In this document: piece after piece, positions 7,451-15,294 of the stretch
Layout of the letters: every line of letters begins with the position of its first letter
Position numbering within the stretch: position 1 is the first letter of the stretch
NCBI GenBank assembly: GCA_036478815.1
Contig: JAZGEP010000092.1
Location: forward strand, 1 to 16,404
Direction of reading: 5' to 3'
Source of the DNA: DRLZ01 sp036478815
GTDB taxonomy: Bacteria; Pseudomonadota; Gammaproteobacteria; Methylococcales; DRLZ01
DNA: 16,404 nucleotides
The notes under the pieces: model-generated
The model's input: only the letters and a program-made list of their open reading frames with translations
Database searches by the model: none
What the model was told of the DNA's origin: nothing
Translations under genes and position numbers: made by a program

Positions 7451-7578
7451 AAATAAATAATTCCGTTTTGGTATATTGTAAATTAATATTGTATTGTGAT
7501 TATAAGAGCTGTTCAATGCAATTATAACTTCTCATTATTTACAGGCAATCACGAATTAAATGTAATAAACCACATTCA

Positions 7579-7981
7579 ATGAATTCTGTACAATCAATAT
7601 TGCCAACCATTTCAGATGCTGATCACATGGCCATCAGATCGCATTGAGCAATTAGAAGATGACATTCACCGGCTGAACAAACAGACTCAGAAACCTAAAT
7701 TCAAGTCCAGCGAGATGGATCAGCAGATAGAACACAGAGATGATAACGCTCGTAATGGACAAAAGAATGACACCAAACGCAGTAAAACCCAGCATTTGAC
7801 GATTCATGAGCGGATTATACAGCCCGCCAATCTTTCGGAAAACGTATGCTTTAAAGGCTATCGAGACATTATTGTTCAAGATCTGATCATTTGCTATCAA
7901 TTGGCCGAATATGAAGCCGGTGAGGGTTTTGTGATTGCCCAGTTACCTGAATCGGTTCGTAGTGGTCATTTTGGGGGTTAA
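7579..7981 (+). pseudogene. Transposase remnant, frameshifted and truncated
   Basis: From ATG 7579 the frame reads MNSVQSILPTISDADHMAIR and stops at TGA near 7645. A second frame continues as IEQLEDDIHRLNKQTQKPKF and runs through TIHERIIQP, FKGYRDIIVQDLI and VIAQLPESVRSGHFGG to TAA 7979-7981. The two join into one protein if a single extra base is assumed between about 7616 and 7648. The segments (coiled-coil LEDDIHRL, KPKFKSSEMD, FKGYRD..VQDL, LPESV.GGHFG) match my memory of the N-terminal part of an IS66-like transposase group. The catalytic domain that should follow is missing, so this is a dead fragment. No clear terminal inverted repeats flank it. Confidence 0.6.
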
Positions 7982-8045
7982 ACATACACAGTTTTATCTT
8001 GTATACTCTTCATACATCAAAATACTGCATTTTTAAGATGGAACT

Positions 8046-10187
8046 TCAGTTTAAATCTTCGTGCTCTCTTTTAAGTATTTCAGTGAACTTGTCAGCCGAC
8101 ATCGGTTTTCCGTACAGGTACCCTTGCATGGCATTGCAATCCAACTCTTCTAGAAATATTTGTTGCTGTTCTGTTTCAACCCCTTCAGCGATGACACGTA
8201 AGTTAAGGCTGTGAGCCATTGTGATGATTGCTTTAGTAATGGAGGCATCATTGGTATCGAGAGGTAGGTTCATGACAAAAGATCTGTCAATTTTTAAGAT
8301 GTCGAGAGGGAAGTGTTTGAGGCAACTCAGAGAAGAGTATCCTGTGCCGAAGTCGTCAATTGAAATGATGACACCGGTTTCTTTCAATTTCCGCAAGGTG
8401 TTGATGGTTTGTTCAGAATTGTGCATGATCATGTCTTCGGTTAATTCCAGCGCCAAATATTTGGGATTCAATGCACTACTCTTTAGAGCTTCTGTAACGC
8501 TATTCAACAAATCGCTGTGACGAAATTGTAGGCTACTCAAATTGACTGCTATCTCAATTGGTTCAAAGCCTGCCGCTTGCCAAGCTTGATTTTGTATGCA
8601 GGCGCTACGCAATACCCAGTTTCCAAACTCGACTATTATGCCATTGCTTTCAGCGATTGGAATAAATTCACTTGGTGCTAATAAGCCATGATTTGCACTA
8701 TTCCATCTCAATAACGACTCTGCTCCGATAATCTTGTTGCTTCGAGCATCAATGATTGGTTGATAATCAAGTAGTAATTCGTTGTTTTTAAGTGCTTCGC
8801 GCAAATCGCCTTCCAGGCGTAGTCGCATTAGTCCATCGGCGTTCATGGATTCTGCGTAAAATTGGTAGTTACCTTTGCCACACTTTTTGGCATGATACAT
8901 TGCGGTATCAGCATTCTTAAGCAAGCTACTAACACTGTCTCCATCATAAGGAAAAACTGAGATGCCGATACTAGGGGTTGAAAATACTTTATGACCATCT
9001 AGGGTAATTGGTTCAGATAGCAGTTTAAGAATACGTTGCGCGACCAGACCGGCATCTTCCATTGACACTATTTCGGTTAGCAAGATAGTGAATTCGTCAC
9101 CACCGATACGTGCGACACTGGCTTGCATAGCGCCTAGTTCTATGCGTGCAATTGCATCGCTTGCCCTGGTTCCTTCAAGTAACCGATCAGCAACTGTGAT
9201 TAATAATAAATCTCCCTGGTCATGTCCAAGCGTATCGTTAATATGTTTAAAGTCATCCAAGTCCACATACAATATGCCCATCATTCTGTCATTACGTTTG
9301 GCAAGTGATAAGGTACTTTCCATTTGTTCCTGGAATGAGAGGCGGTTTAACAAGCCGGTTAAGTTATCGTAATAGGCAAGGCGCCGTATTTTTTCCTCGG
9401 CCAGTTTTCTCTCGCTGATATCCTGTATTGTTCCAGATAGCTTAAGTGCTTTATTATCTGCGCTGTATGTGATTTCGGCTTGATGGTGTAGAAACCGTTC
9501 GCTGCCATCAGTCAGCATGATGCGATACTCGAAGTTGAATGGAACCTTATTTGCTAATGCAGCATCGAAGGATGCTATGAGGTCTTCACGGTCCTCCGCA
9601 TGAACACGTTCGAAAAAAAGTTCAGAGTTGACCTCGCTGTCATCTGGGCTGAGCTGAAAAATGCGATAGACTTCTTCTGACCAGTGCATGTTATTCTGGG
9701 CGATATCCCAATCCCAATTGCCGACATTGGCTATTCGTTGTGCCTTGGTAAGTCTTAAACTCCTCGACTCAAGGGTCTTGAGTGCTTTGTTGGCTCGAAG
9801 AAGATAATGTATTCTGTGCACCATAATCGACCAATTAATCGGTTTAGTGGAAAAATCGGTGGCACCAATTTGATATGCTTTTTGAATAGACTCAATGTCG
9901 TCCAGGCCGGTAATCATGAGAACTGGAACATTGTTGCCTTGTTCAGTCGCACGTAGTTTTGCACAGACAGTGAAACCATCCATTTCCGGCATTTCTACAT
10001 CCAGCAGAATGATATCCGGGTCAAATTGTTCAAAGATTTCCAGACCTTGTTGGCCATTCATCGCAGACACTGTTCTGAATCCAGCGTTTTCAAGAGATCG
10101 CTGGGCAAGCATTTGGGTGGGTATATCGTCGTCTATGACCAGAATTAAAGGTTGTCTTGGGGTGATCTGAACTTTTAAGTCGCTCAT
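8046..10187 (-). CDS. REC-PAS-GGDEF-EAL cyclic-di-GMP signalling protein
   Basis: A 713-residue cytoplasmic response-regulator type protein. An N-terminal receiver domain (about 13-125) has the acidic cluster DDD 19-21, phosphoacceptor Asp63 in LLDVEMP, Thr93 and Lys115. A PAS domain covers about 150-262. The GGDEF domain (about 270-440) has an intact RIGGDEF (360-366). The classical RxxD inhibitory site is not at its usual spacing; RASD sits at 341-344 because a short insertion separates it from GGDEF. The EAL domain (about 457-705) reads ESLLRW in place of EALLRW but keeps Glu490, NLS, ELTED, DDFGTGYS (611-618), KIDRSF and AEGVET. Both diguanylate cyclase and phosphodiesterase activity are therefore possible. 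No histidine kinase gene is adjacent. The ribosome binding site is weak, and a MITE lies 26 bases upstream of the start, in the presumed promoter region. Confidence 0.93.
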   Translation of the reverse strand: MSDLKVQITPRQPLILVIDDDIPTQMLAQRSLENAGFRTVSAMNGQQGLEIFEQFDPDIILLDVEMPEMDGFTVCAKLRATEQGNNVPVLMITGLDDIESIQKAYQIGATDFSTKPINWSIMVHRIHYLLRANKALKTLESRSLRLTKAQRIANVGNWDWDIAQNNMHWSEEVYRIFQLSPDDSEVNSELFFERVHAEDREDLIASFDAALANKVPFNFEYRIMLTDGSERFLHHQAEITYSADNKALKLSGTIQDISERKLAEEKIRRLAYYDNLTGLLNRLSFQEQMESTLSLAKRNDRMMGILYVDLDDFKHINDTLGHDQGDLLLITVADRLLEGTRASDAIARIELGAMQASVARIGGDEFTILLTEIVSMEDAGLVAQRILKLLSEPITLDGHKVFSTPSIGISVFPYDGDSVSSLLKNADTAMYHAKKCGKGNYQFYAESMNADGLMRLRLEGDLREALKNNELLLDYQPIIDARSNKIIGAESLLRWNSANHGLLAPSEFIPIAESNGIIVEFGNWVLRSACIQNQAWQAAGFEPIEIAVNLSSLQFRHSDLLNSVTEALKSSALNPKYLALELTEDMIMHNSEQTINTLRKLKETGVIISIDDFGTGYSSLSCLKHFPLDILKIDRSFVMNLPLDTNDASITKAIITMAHSLNLRVIAEGVETEQQQIFLEELDCNAMQGYLYGKPMSADKFTEILKREHEDLN

Positions 10188-10213
10188 TGATGCTGAATTT
10201 GGTTAAGGGCTTA

Positions 10214-10372
10214 GGTGATTTGATGGAATAAAGTTACCAAGATTGCGCAGGATTTTTGTTTCTGACCGAGCTATCTCAAGAGGCGCATAGTCATTCTACG
10301 TAACGATTGAGATTGCGTTGGTCAGGAGTAAAAAGACAAGCAAGATTGGTAACTTTGTTTCGTCAAACCACC
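10214..10372. mobile_element. MITE family D (TTA target duplication) upstream of the c-di-GMP gene
   Basis: A 159-bp element with terminal inverted repeats of about 27 bp (23 agree), both ending in AAAGTTACCAA and starting with GGTG. It is flanked by TTA at 10211-10213 and 10373-10375. The central hairpin has GCGCATAG (10283-10290), loop TCATT and CTACGTAAC (10296-10304), the core shared with families A and C. It occupies the 5' region of the minus-strand GGDEF-EAL gene and may carry or replace its promoter. Confidence 0.8.
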
Positions 10373-10390
10373 TTATAGATTGATAAGGTG
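10369..10390. repeat. Perfect 8-bp inverted repeat at the edge of MITE D
   Basis: CACCTTAT (10369-10376) and ATAAGGTG (10383-10390) form a perfect 8-bp stem with a 6-base loop. The left arm includes the end of MITE D and its TTA duplication. The right arm looks like the start of another GGTG-ended element next to TAA. No T-run follows. Confidence 0.45.
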
Positions 10391-10960
10391 TATCCGCTTT
10401 ACTCTCGTAGTTCCTATTCTATTGTGCTTGAACATATGTCATCGAAAGATGATTCGAGTTCACGATTCGCGGGTAATCGATGTCGCTGATTGGGTGGTGT
10501 TTTTTTCATGCATCTATTAAGTACCTGAGTATCATTAATTTAAAACTTGTTTGGTTAAAAATAATTGTAGTTAAAAAGCGTTAAAATAGGTCTGATTTTG
10601 GAAAGTTTGAGGCAAATCGTGAACTATTTAACAAAAACTCTCAGAAATATAGACGATTCTAACGGTTTAGCAGCCAATTTATTTTTAATCAGATAGACTA
10701 AATTAAGTACCTGTGCATTATTAATTTAACATTTTACTGGTCTTTTTTCTTATTTTGGCGTTAGGACTTCGATTACATAGCCCTCTATGGATTCTACGTT
10801 GTACTTTGAAAACAGATCATGATTATTGGCAAAGCTACGGCCTTGGCAATATGGGTATGTTGTTTATTGTGATTTACTTTAGAAGTTGATTGGTTAATAT
10901 CATACACTAACTTTGATGATGATCTGCAGTAAGCCACGATGATAAGTCTTGACGAGTTTA
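10391..10960. other. Gene-free AT-rich stretch with a 28-bp direct repeat
   Basis: No coding frame with recognisable content. A 28-bp motif occurs twice in direct orientation, at 10516-10543 and 10702-10729, with 25 of 28 bases identical; both begin ATTAAGTACCTG and end ATTAATTTAA, 186 bp apart. In the second copy TAAATTAA and TTAATTTA can pair. Spacing and AT content could suit regulatory sites or ends of a decayed element; function unknown. Confidence 0.5.
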
Positions 10961-11139
10961 TATACTCTCCGCACACGAAAATTTAGCATCCAGAGCACGC
11001 GCTGTTTGTCTATAAACTTGGCGCGTATAGTTGCGTTGAAAAACCTTGCTGTAGAATGACTGCAGTGAAGCTTTGCCGCCTGACTCTCCACAAAATATCA
11101 CGCACTCTAAATGCTAAATTTTCATGTGCGGAGAGTATA
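10961..11139. mobile_element. MITE-like element family E (29-bp terminal inverted repeats)
   Basis: Terminal inverted repeats of 29 bp at 10961-10989 and 11111-11139 differ at one base; they begin TATACTCTCCGCACA. The 179-bp element codes for nothing recognisable. The palindromic TATA at both borders hides whether the target duplication is TA or TATA. An inner 11-bp string, AGTCATTCTAC on the minus strand (11051-11061), is identical to the core of family D. A solo copy of the terminal repeat appears next to tRNA-Leu at 5367. Confidence 0.75.
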
Positions 11140-11190
11140 GCGAAGAGTTACAACGCAGGGATTGTGTGCGTGAGGCATGTTAGAATTTAT

Positions 11191-11332
11191 GTAACTACTC
11201 AGCTTACCCTCTATTTTATCCAATAGCTGCGTTGAAAGTGCTCATTTACACCTGTAAACTCCGCGCTTTCGCCTTGCTCTTGGACAAACTAGAGGGCAAT
11301 CTAAGCAGTTACTGATTACGCTGAGTAGTTAC
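11191..11332 (-). mobile_element. MITE family B, copy 2
   Basis: A 142-bp element with perfect 13-bp terminal repeats GTAACTACTCAGC, inverted relative to copy 1 at 3577-3717 and about 88% identical by eye. The flanks GAATTTAT (11183-11190) and AAATTTAT (11333-11340) agree at seven of eight bases, fitting the 8-bp duplication seen perfectly at copy 1. Confidence 0.85.
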
Positions 11333-11438
11333 AAATTTATTGTAGTGAAAAGTCTATGAGGACTCTATTTAATTTCAACAGTTGTCGCTGACTCGTGTCG
11401 TCGGGCTTGTTACACTCTAATGTATAAAGAAAGCTTTA

Positions 11439-11598
11439 GGAGTGAGGATTTAATAACTTCCCGATTTTGACTTGCCTTTTGATCCCACAGAAGCACTCAT
11501 TAAATAGTTGCGTAGCCTGCTATGGGCCTATTTTATGAGCACTTCTGTGAAATCAAAATGCTGCGCCGAACTTCGGTAACTTATTAAATCCTCATTCC
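11439..11598 (+). mobile_element. MITE family A, copy 1, upstream of nrdR
   Basis: A 160-bp element with terminal repeats GGAGTGAGGATTTAATAA and its complement (17 of 18 bases). An inner pair, CACAGAAGCACTCAT with ATGAGCACTTCTGTG, means almost the whole element can fold into one long hairpin. It is flanked by TTA on both sides (11436-11438 and 11599-11601). The centre is the shared core, read here as GTTGCGTAG (11507-11515), CCTG loop, CTATGGGC. It ends 61 bases before the nrdR start codon. Confidence 0.85.
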
Positions 11599-11659
11599 TT
11601 AATATATTCTGTGTTTTCATGAATATATAAATGTTTTTCATATTGTAAGGTGTTTTTTC

Positions 11660-12127
11660 ATGCGTTGTCCTTTTTGTTCTGCTGCGGATACCCGGGTTGC
11701 TGATTCTCGTCTTGCCAGCGATGGTGATCAAGTACGTCGTCGGCGTGAGTGTTTAAGCTGCAAAGAGCGTTTTACCACTTATGAAACTGCTGAACTGGCG
11801 TTACCCAGAGTGGTTAAGAGCAATGATCAGCGTCAGCCTTTTAGTGAGCAAAAATTACGGTCTGGTCTGTTACGTGCCTTGGAAAAACGTCCGGTTAGCA
11901 GTGAGCAGATTGAATTGGGCGTTGTTGCAATCAAAAAAAAGTTGTCTGCTTTGGGATTGCGCGAAGTATCCTCACGCGCGATCGGTGATCTGGTCATGGA
12001 TGAGCTTAAGAAGCTGGATGATGTTGCCTATGTGCGTTTTGCTTCTGTTTATCGTAAATTTGAAGATGTTAGTGACTTTAGAGAAATGATTGACCATATT
12101 GAAACTCAAATAAACAATGGTTTGTGA
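11660..12127 (+). CDS. nrdR: Transcriptional repressor NrdR
   Basis: Zinc- and nucleotide-dependent repressor of ribonucleotide reductase genes. At 155 residues it has the family length. The N-terminal zinc ribbon has Cys3, Cys6, Cys31 and Cys34 (MRCPFC and CLSC), with the basic stretch VRRRREC and RFTTYE. The ATP-cone domain follows (about 46-136), with VVKSNDQRQPFSEQKLRSGL. AAGGTG about 9 bases upstream of the ATG is a fair ribosome binding site. It heads the nrdR-rib-nusB block; ribD follows after 28 bases, so they are likely co-transcribed. A MITE lies immediately upstream, so the promoter must be inside it, upstream of it, or in the 61-bp gap. Confidence 0.97.
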   Translation: MRCPFCSAADTRVADSRLASDGDQVRRRRECLSCKERFTTYETAELALPRVVKSNDQRQPFSEQKLRSGLLRALEKRPVSSEQIELGVVAIKKKLSALGLREVSSRAIGDLVMDELKKLDDVAYVRFASVYRKFEDVSDFREMIDHIETQINNGL

Positions 12128-12155
12128 CTTACACAGTTAAACAGGTTTTGGCTGA

Positions 12156-13262
12156 GTGACGATATCTGATCAAGATCAACACTGGATGACACAGGCCTTG
12201 CAATTGGCCGAACGTGGTTTATATACCACTGATCCAAATCCACGTGTTGGCTGTATTCTGGTGCGCGATGGCACTGTGATCGGCCAAGGTTGGCACCGGT
12301 GCACAGGAGAAGATCATGCGGAAATTATCGCTCTAAAAGATGCCGGTAATGTTGCGCAAGGCGCGACAGCGTATGTAACGCTGGAACCGTGTGGCCATTT
12401 TGGCAAGACGCCACCTTGTGCAACTGCTTTGCTGAAAGCAGGAGTACATCGGGTGGTAGTGGCAATGAAAGATCCAAATCCACTGGTTGCTGGGCGTGGA
12501 ATAGCCATGTTACGCAGTGCAGGGATCGGGGTTGACTGTGGTGTGCAGAAACAGGTAGCAGAGACCTTGAATAAAGGCTTTTGCAAACGCATGCGCAGGG
12601 GATTGCCTTGGGTGATGAGTAAACTGGCCGTTAGCCTGGACGGTCGTACATCAATGGCTAGCGGTGATAGCAAGTGGATCACCAGTCTAGATGCTCGGCA
12701 TGATGTTCACCGATTGAGAGCTCGAAGCTCAGCGCTAATGAGTGCGGCAGGAACAGTGCGGGTTGATAATCCAGCATTGACTGCACGCTTGGAAGACGTG
12801 ACGATTGCAGTGGTTCAGCCTGTTCGTGTGGTGTTAGACTCTAATCTTAGCCTGAATCCAGGACAGCAGGTATTTAGTCAAGCAGGGCGTGTTATCGTGT
12901 TTACGCTGTGTGATGATTTACAAAAGCATCAGCCGTTTATTGATAACAATGTACAGGTCTGTGTCGTTAATGCAGATGAGACAGGGCAGGTGAGTATACC
13001 GGTAGTTTTGCAACAGCTCGCCGAATTTGAAATCAATGAAGTGATGGTTGAAGCTGGCCCGATTCTGAACGGCAGTTTGTTAGAGTCGGGTGTTGTGGAT
13101 GAATGGATTGTCTATCAAGCAGCTGTTGTGTTGGGAGACCAGGCACATGGCATGTTTAACCTTGCAGGTACGGCTACCGTGGGGCAGGCTTCACGCTTGC
13201 AATTGATTGATGTACGCAGGGTTGGGATTGATCTTCGGTTACACTATATTGCAGCGCATTAA
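12156..13262 (+). CDS. ribD: Bifunctional riboflavin deaminase/reductase RibD
   Basis: Catalyses two successive steps of riboflavin synthesis: deamination of the pyrimidine ring and NADPH-dependent reduction of the ribosyl side chain. The N-terminal deaminase domain (1-145) has TTDPNPRVGC, the zinc and proton-shuttle motif HAE (54-56) and Cys79 and Cys88 in PCGHFGKTPPC. The reductase domain (about 150-368) has KLAVSLDGRTS, a GDSKWIT loop and VEAGPILNGSLL. At 368 residues it is full length. The start is GTG 12156, because the conserved family N-terminus begins before the next Met (residue 11). It follows nrdR closely. Confidence 0.97.
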   Translation: MTISDQDQHWMTQALQLAERGLYTTDPNPRVGCILVRDGTVIGQGWHRCTGEDHAEIIALKDAGNVAQGATAYVTLEPCGHFGKTPPCATALLKAGVHRVVVAMKDPNPLVAGRGIAMLRSAGIGVDCGVQKQVAETLNKGFCKRMRRGLPWVMSKLAVSLDGRTSMASGDSKWITSLDARHDVHRLRARSSALMSAAGTVRVDNPALTARLEDVTIAVVQPVRVVLDSNLSLNPGQQVFSQAGRVIVFTLCDDLQKHQPFIDNNVQVCVVNADETGQVSIPVVLQQLAEFEINEVMVEAGPILNGSLLESGVVDEWIVYQAAVVLGDQAHGMFNLAGTATVGQASRLQLIDVRRVGIDLRLHYIAAH

Positions 13263-13265
13263 GCA

Positions 13266-13295
13266 AAGGGCAACCACAAGGGAATTTGCCCCTAC
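13266..13295. repeat. Small hairpin repeat between ribD and ribE
   Basis: GGGCAA (13268-13273) and TTGCCC (13286-13291) enclose CCACAAGGGAAT. Sequences of the GGGCAACCACAAGGG kind recur, from memory, in many bacterial genomes as dispersed repeats. Four bases after the ribD stop, it might lower read-through, but ribE and the rest of the block follow on the same strand. Confidence 0.4.
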
Positions 13296-13349
13296 TGGTT
13301 AATAACTATTCAATTGCATTAACATGAAACCAACGCCCAATTATTATTA

Positions 13350-14003
13350 ATGTTTACAGGAATCATTCAAACCATCGGTGTTATTGACAGCAAACAAAGC
13401 TGTGATGGTGATTATCGTTTCACCATCACGCTTGGTGAATTGGCCGATCAAGCCATTGCCATTGGCGACAGTATCGCTGTAAGCGGTGTTTGCCTGACAG
13501 TGATTAGCTTAAGCAACACAGGTTTTTGTGCCGATGTTTCACTGGAAACGCTCTCGCGCACAACCTTGGGTCGTTTGAAGTCTGGCTCGAAAGTCAATCT
13601 GGAATTGGCGTTAACGCCACAAACACGCATGGGTGGTCATTTTGTATCCGGTCATGTTGATGGCGTTGGTGAAATATCTAGTCGTGTTGCCGATGCGCGA
13701 TCGGAACGTTTTGTCATTAAAGCACCAAAAGACATCGTGCGCTATATCGCAGAAAAAGGTTCGATTTGTATTGAGGGCGTTAGCTTGACTGTGAATGCAG
13801 TTCATGGCGATGAATTTGATGTCAATATCATTCCCCATACCTTGACTGTTACTAGCATCGGACAGTTGCAGGCTGGTGATCAGGTAAATCTCGAAGTGGA
13901 TTTATTGGCACGTTATTTAGAGCGACTGATAGATGTCGGCCAACAGCAATCTAACGCCTCAGAAATAACTGAGCAGCGTTTAAAACAAGCTGGATTTATT
14001 TAA
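13350..14003 (+). CDS. ribE: Riboflavin synthase alpha chain
   Basis: Dismutates two 6,7-dimethyl-8-ribityllumazine molecules into riboflavin and a pyrimidine. At 217 residues it has the family length with two lumazine-binding barrels: MFTGIIQTIG starts barrel 1, with SGVCLTV near 45-51, and barrel 2 begins after MGGHFVSGHVDGVG, with EGVSLTVNAV near 142-151. Both halves look intact. There is no clear Shine-Dalgarno site, but MFTGII is the invariant family start. It is often called ribC in Gammaproteobacteria. Its substrate is made by RibH, encoded two genes downstream. Confidence 0.96.
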   Translation: MFTGIIQTIGVIDSKQSCDGDYRFTITLGELADQAIAIGDSIAVSGVCLTVISLSNTGFCADVSLETLSRTTLGRLKSGSKVNLELALTPQTRMGGHFVSGHVDGVGEISSRVADARSERFVIKAPKDIVRYIAEKGSICIEGVSLTVNAVHGDEFDVNIIPHTLTVTSIGQLQAGDQVNLEVDLLARYLERLIDVGQQQSNASEITEQRLKQAGFI

Positions 14004-14102
14004 GACAATTCGCAACGTACTCAATAATTCTTTCTATTTTAGGGTAGTGAATTAAGAGAGCAATCAGTTCGGATAACAAGTACATATGACAATAGACAGG
14101 TA

Positions 14103-15230
14103 ATGAATACAACAGACGAAATAATAGAAGCCATTCGCGCAGGCGAAATGGTCATCATCATGGATGATGAAGATCGTGAAAATGAAGGCGATTTGATTAT
14201 GGCAGCATCGCAGGTCAAATCGGAAGACATTAACTTTATGGCACGTTATGGACGTGGTTTGATTTGTCTGACTTTGACTCGAGAGCTGTGTCAGCAATTA
14301 CGTTTACCACTCATGGTAAATGAGAATAAAACTCCGCATTCCACAAATTTTACTGTGTCCATCGAAGCCGCTAGTGGCGTAACCACTGGTATTTCTGCGG
14401 CTGATCGGGCTTGTACTATCCAAGCCGCTGTTGCAGCCGATGCCAAGCCAGATGATTTGGTACAACCAGGGCATGTTTTTCCGTTGATGGCAATGCCGGG
14501 AGGCGTGTTGAACCGCGCGGGCCATACTGAAGCAGGTTGTGACCTGACACGTTTGGCTGGTCTTAAACCCGCAGCAGTCATTGTCGAAATTCTCAATGAA
14601 GATGGCGATATGGCGCGACGACCAGATTTGGAACGTTTCGCGCAACAGCATGATCTTAAAATCGGCACCATTACCGATTTGATACAATATCGTCTGCAAA
14701 ATGAAAAAACTATCGAACGCGTCTGTGAGTGTGATTACCCGACAGAATTTGGTGATTTCCGTTTACATGCTTATCAGGATAGTGTCGATAATCGTGTGCA
14801 TTTGGCGCTGAGTTATGGTGATTTTGATACGGATGAGCCGATTCTGGTGCGTGTTCATGCGCGCAATACACTGGGTGATTTATTAGCCTCTAAACGCTCA
14901 GATCATTACGGCATACAGATTCACAGTGCAATGCAGAAAATTGCTGAACAAGGATGCGGTGTGCTGGTGATTGTTCGGCAAGAGGATGATAATCAGTCAT
15001 TGGTTGAATTGATCCATCGCTATCAAATGGAGGATCATGGTGTTAATCTGCAATCAAATTCTGAAACAGATAACTGGCGAACCACGGGTACTGGTGCACA
15101 GATTTTGGCAGATCTTGGTGTTCACCAGATTTGTGTTTTAGGGCCAAAAAAGAATTATCTAGGGTTATCAGGGTATGATATCCAGATTGTTGATCATTTA
15201 TCGTGCGAAGATGATGAGGCAACAGAGTAG
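14103..15230 (+). CDS. ribB: 3,4-dihydroxy-2-butanone 4-phosphate synthase with degenerate GTP cyclohydrolase II-like domain (RibBA/RibBX type)
   Basis: The N-terminal domain (1-200) makes 3,4-dihydroxy-2-butanone 4-phosphate from ribulose 5-phosphate. Metal and substrate motifs are intact: DDEDRENEGDL (21-31), TGISAADR (95-102), GHVFPL (123-128) and GHTEAGCDL (140-148). The C-terminal domain (about 205-375) has the fold signature of GTP cyclohydrolase II but not its active site. The segment VRVHARNTLGD (249-259) lacks the first zinc Cys, and KRSDHYG (264-270) replaces RCDCG, removing the other two. RQEDDNQS replaces the GTP-site RQEGRGIG. So it is annotated ribB here, although automatic pipelines may call it ribBA. 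A separate ribA is required. AGACAGG lies unusually close to the start ATG. Confidence 0.94.
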   Translation: MNTTDEIIEAIRAGEMVIIMDDEDRENEGDLIMAASQVKSEDINFMARYGRGLICLTLTRELCQQLRLPLMVNENKTPHSTNFTVSIEAASGVTTGISAADRACTIQAAVAADAKPDDLVQPGHVFPLMAMPGGVLNRAGHTEAGCDLTRLAGLKPAAVIVEILNEDGDMARRPDLERFAQQHDLKIGTITDLIQYRLQNEKTIERVCECDYPTEFGDFRLHAYQDSVDNRVHLALSYGDFDTDEPILVRVHARNTLGDLLASKRSDHYGIQIHSAMQKIAEQGCGVLVIVRQEDDNQSLVELIHRYQMEDHGVNLQSNSETDNWRTTGTGAQILADLGVHQICVLGPKKNYLGLSGYDIQIVDHLSCEDDEATE

Positions 15231-15294
15231 GAATGTTCACGTTATTTCATGCACGTTCCTTAATTATGTTTAACAATTCAATATGGAATCAACA

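Noticed and set aside
7451..7516. TTG 7516 as start of the membrane protein
   Set aside because: It adds 22 polar, Asn-rich residues before the first membrane helix, and an ATG with a weak upstream GGAAT follows.
10794..11091. Two minus-strand frames of about 60 codons
   Set aside because: They run through MITE E or AT-rich spacer and show no protein-like composition.
5362..11659. CRISPR array
   Set aside because: The repeats are few, palindromic, of different families and irregularly spaced; there are no regular spacers or cas genes.
11528..11731. Minus-strand 67-codon frame over the nrdR start
   Set aside because: It overlaps MITE A and the well-supported nrdR coding start.
15230..15259. 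Terminator between ribB and ribH
   Set aside because: The stem is only seven pairs with a 16-base loop and no T-run follows; downstream genes continue on the same strand.
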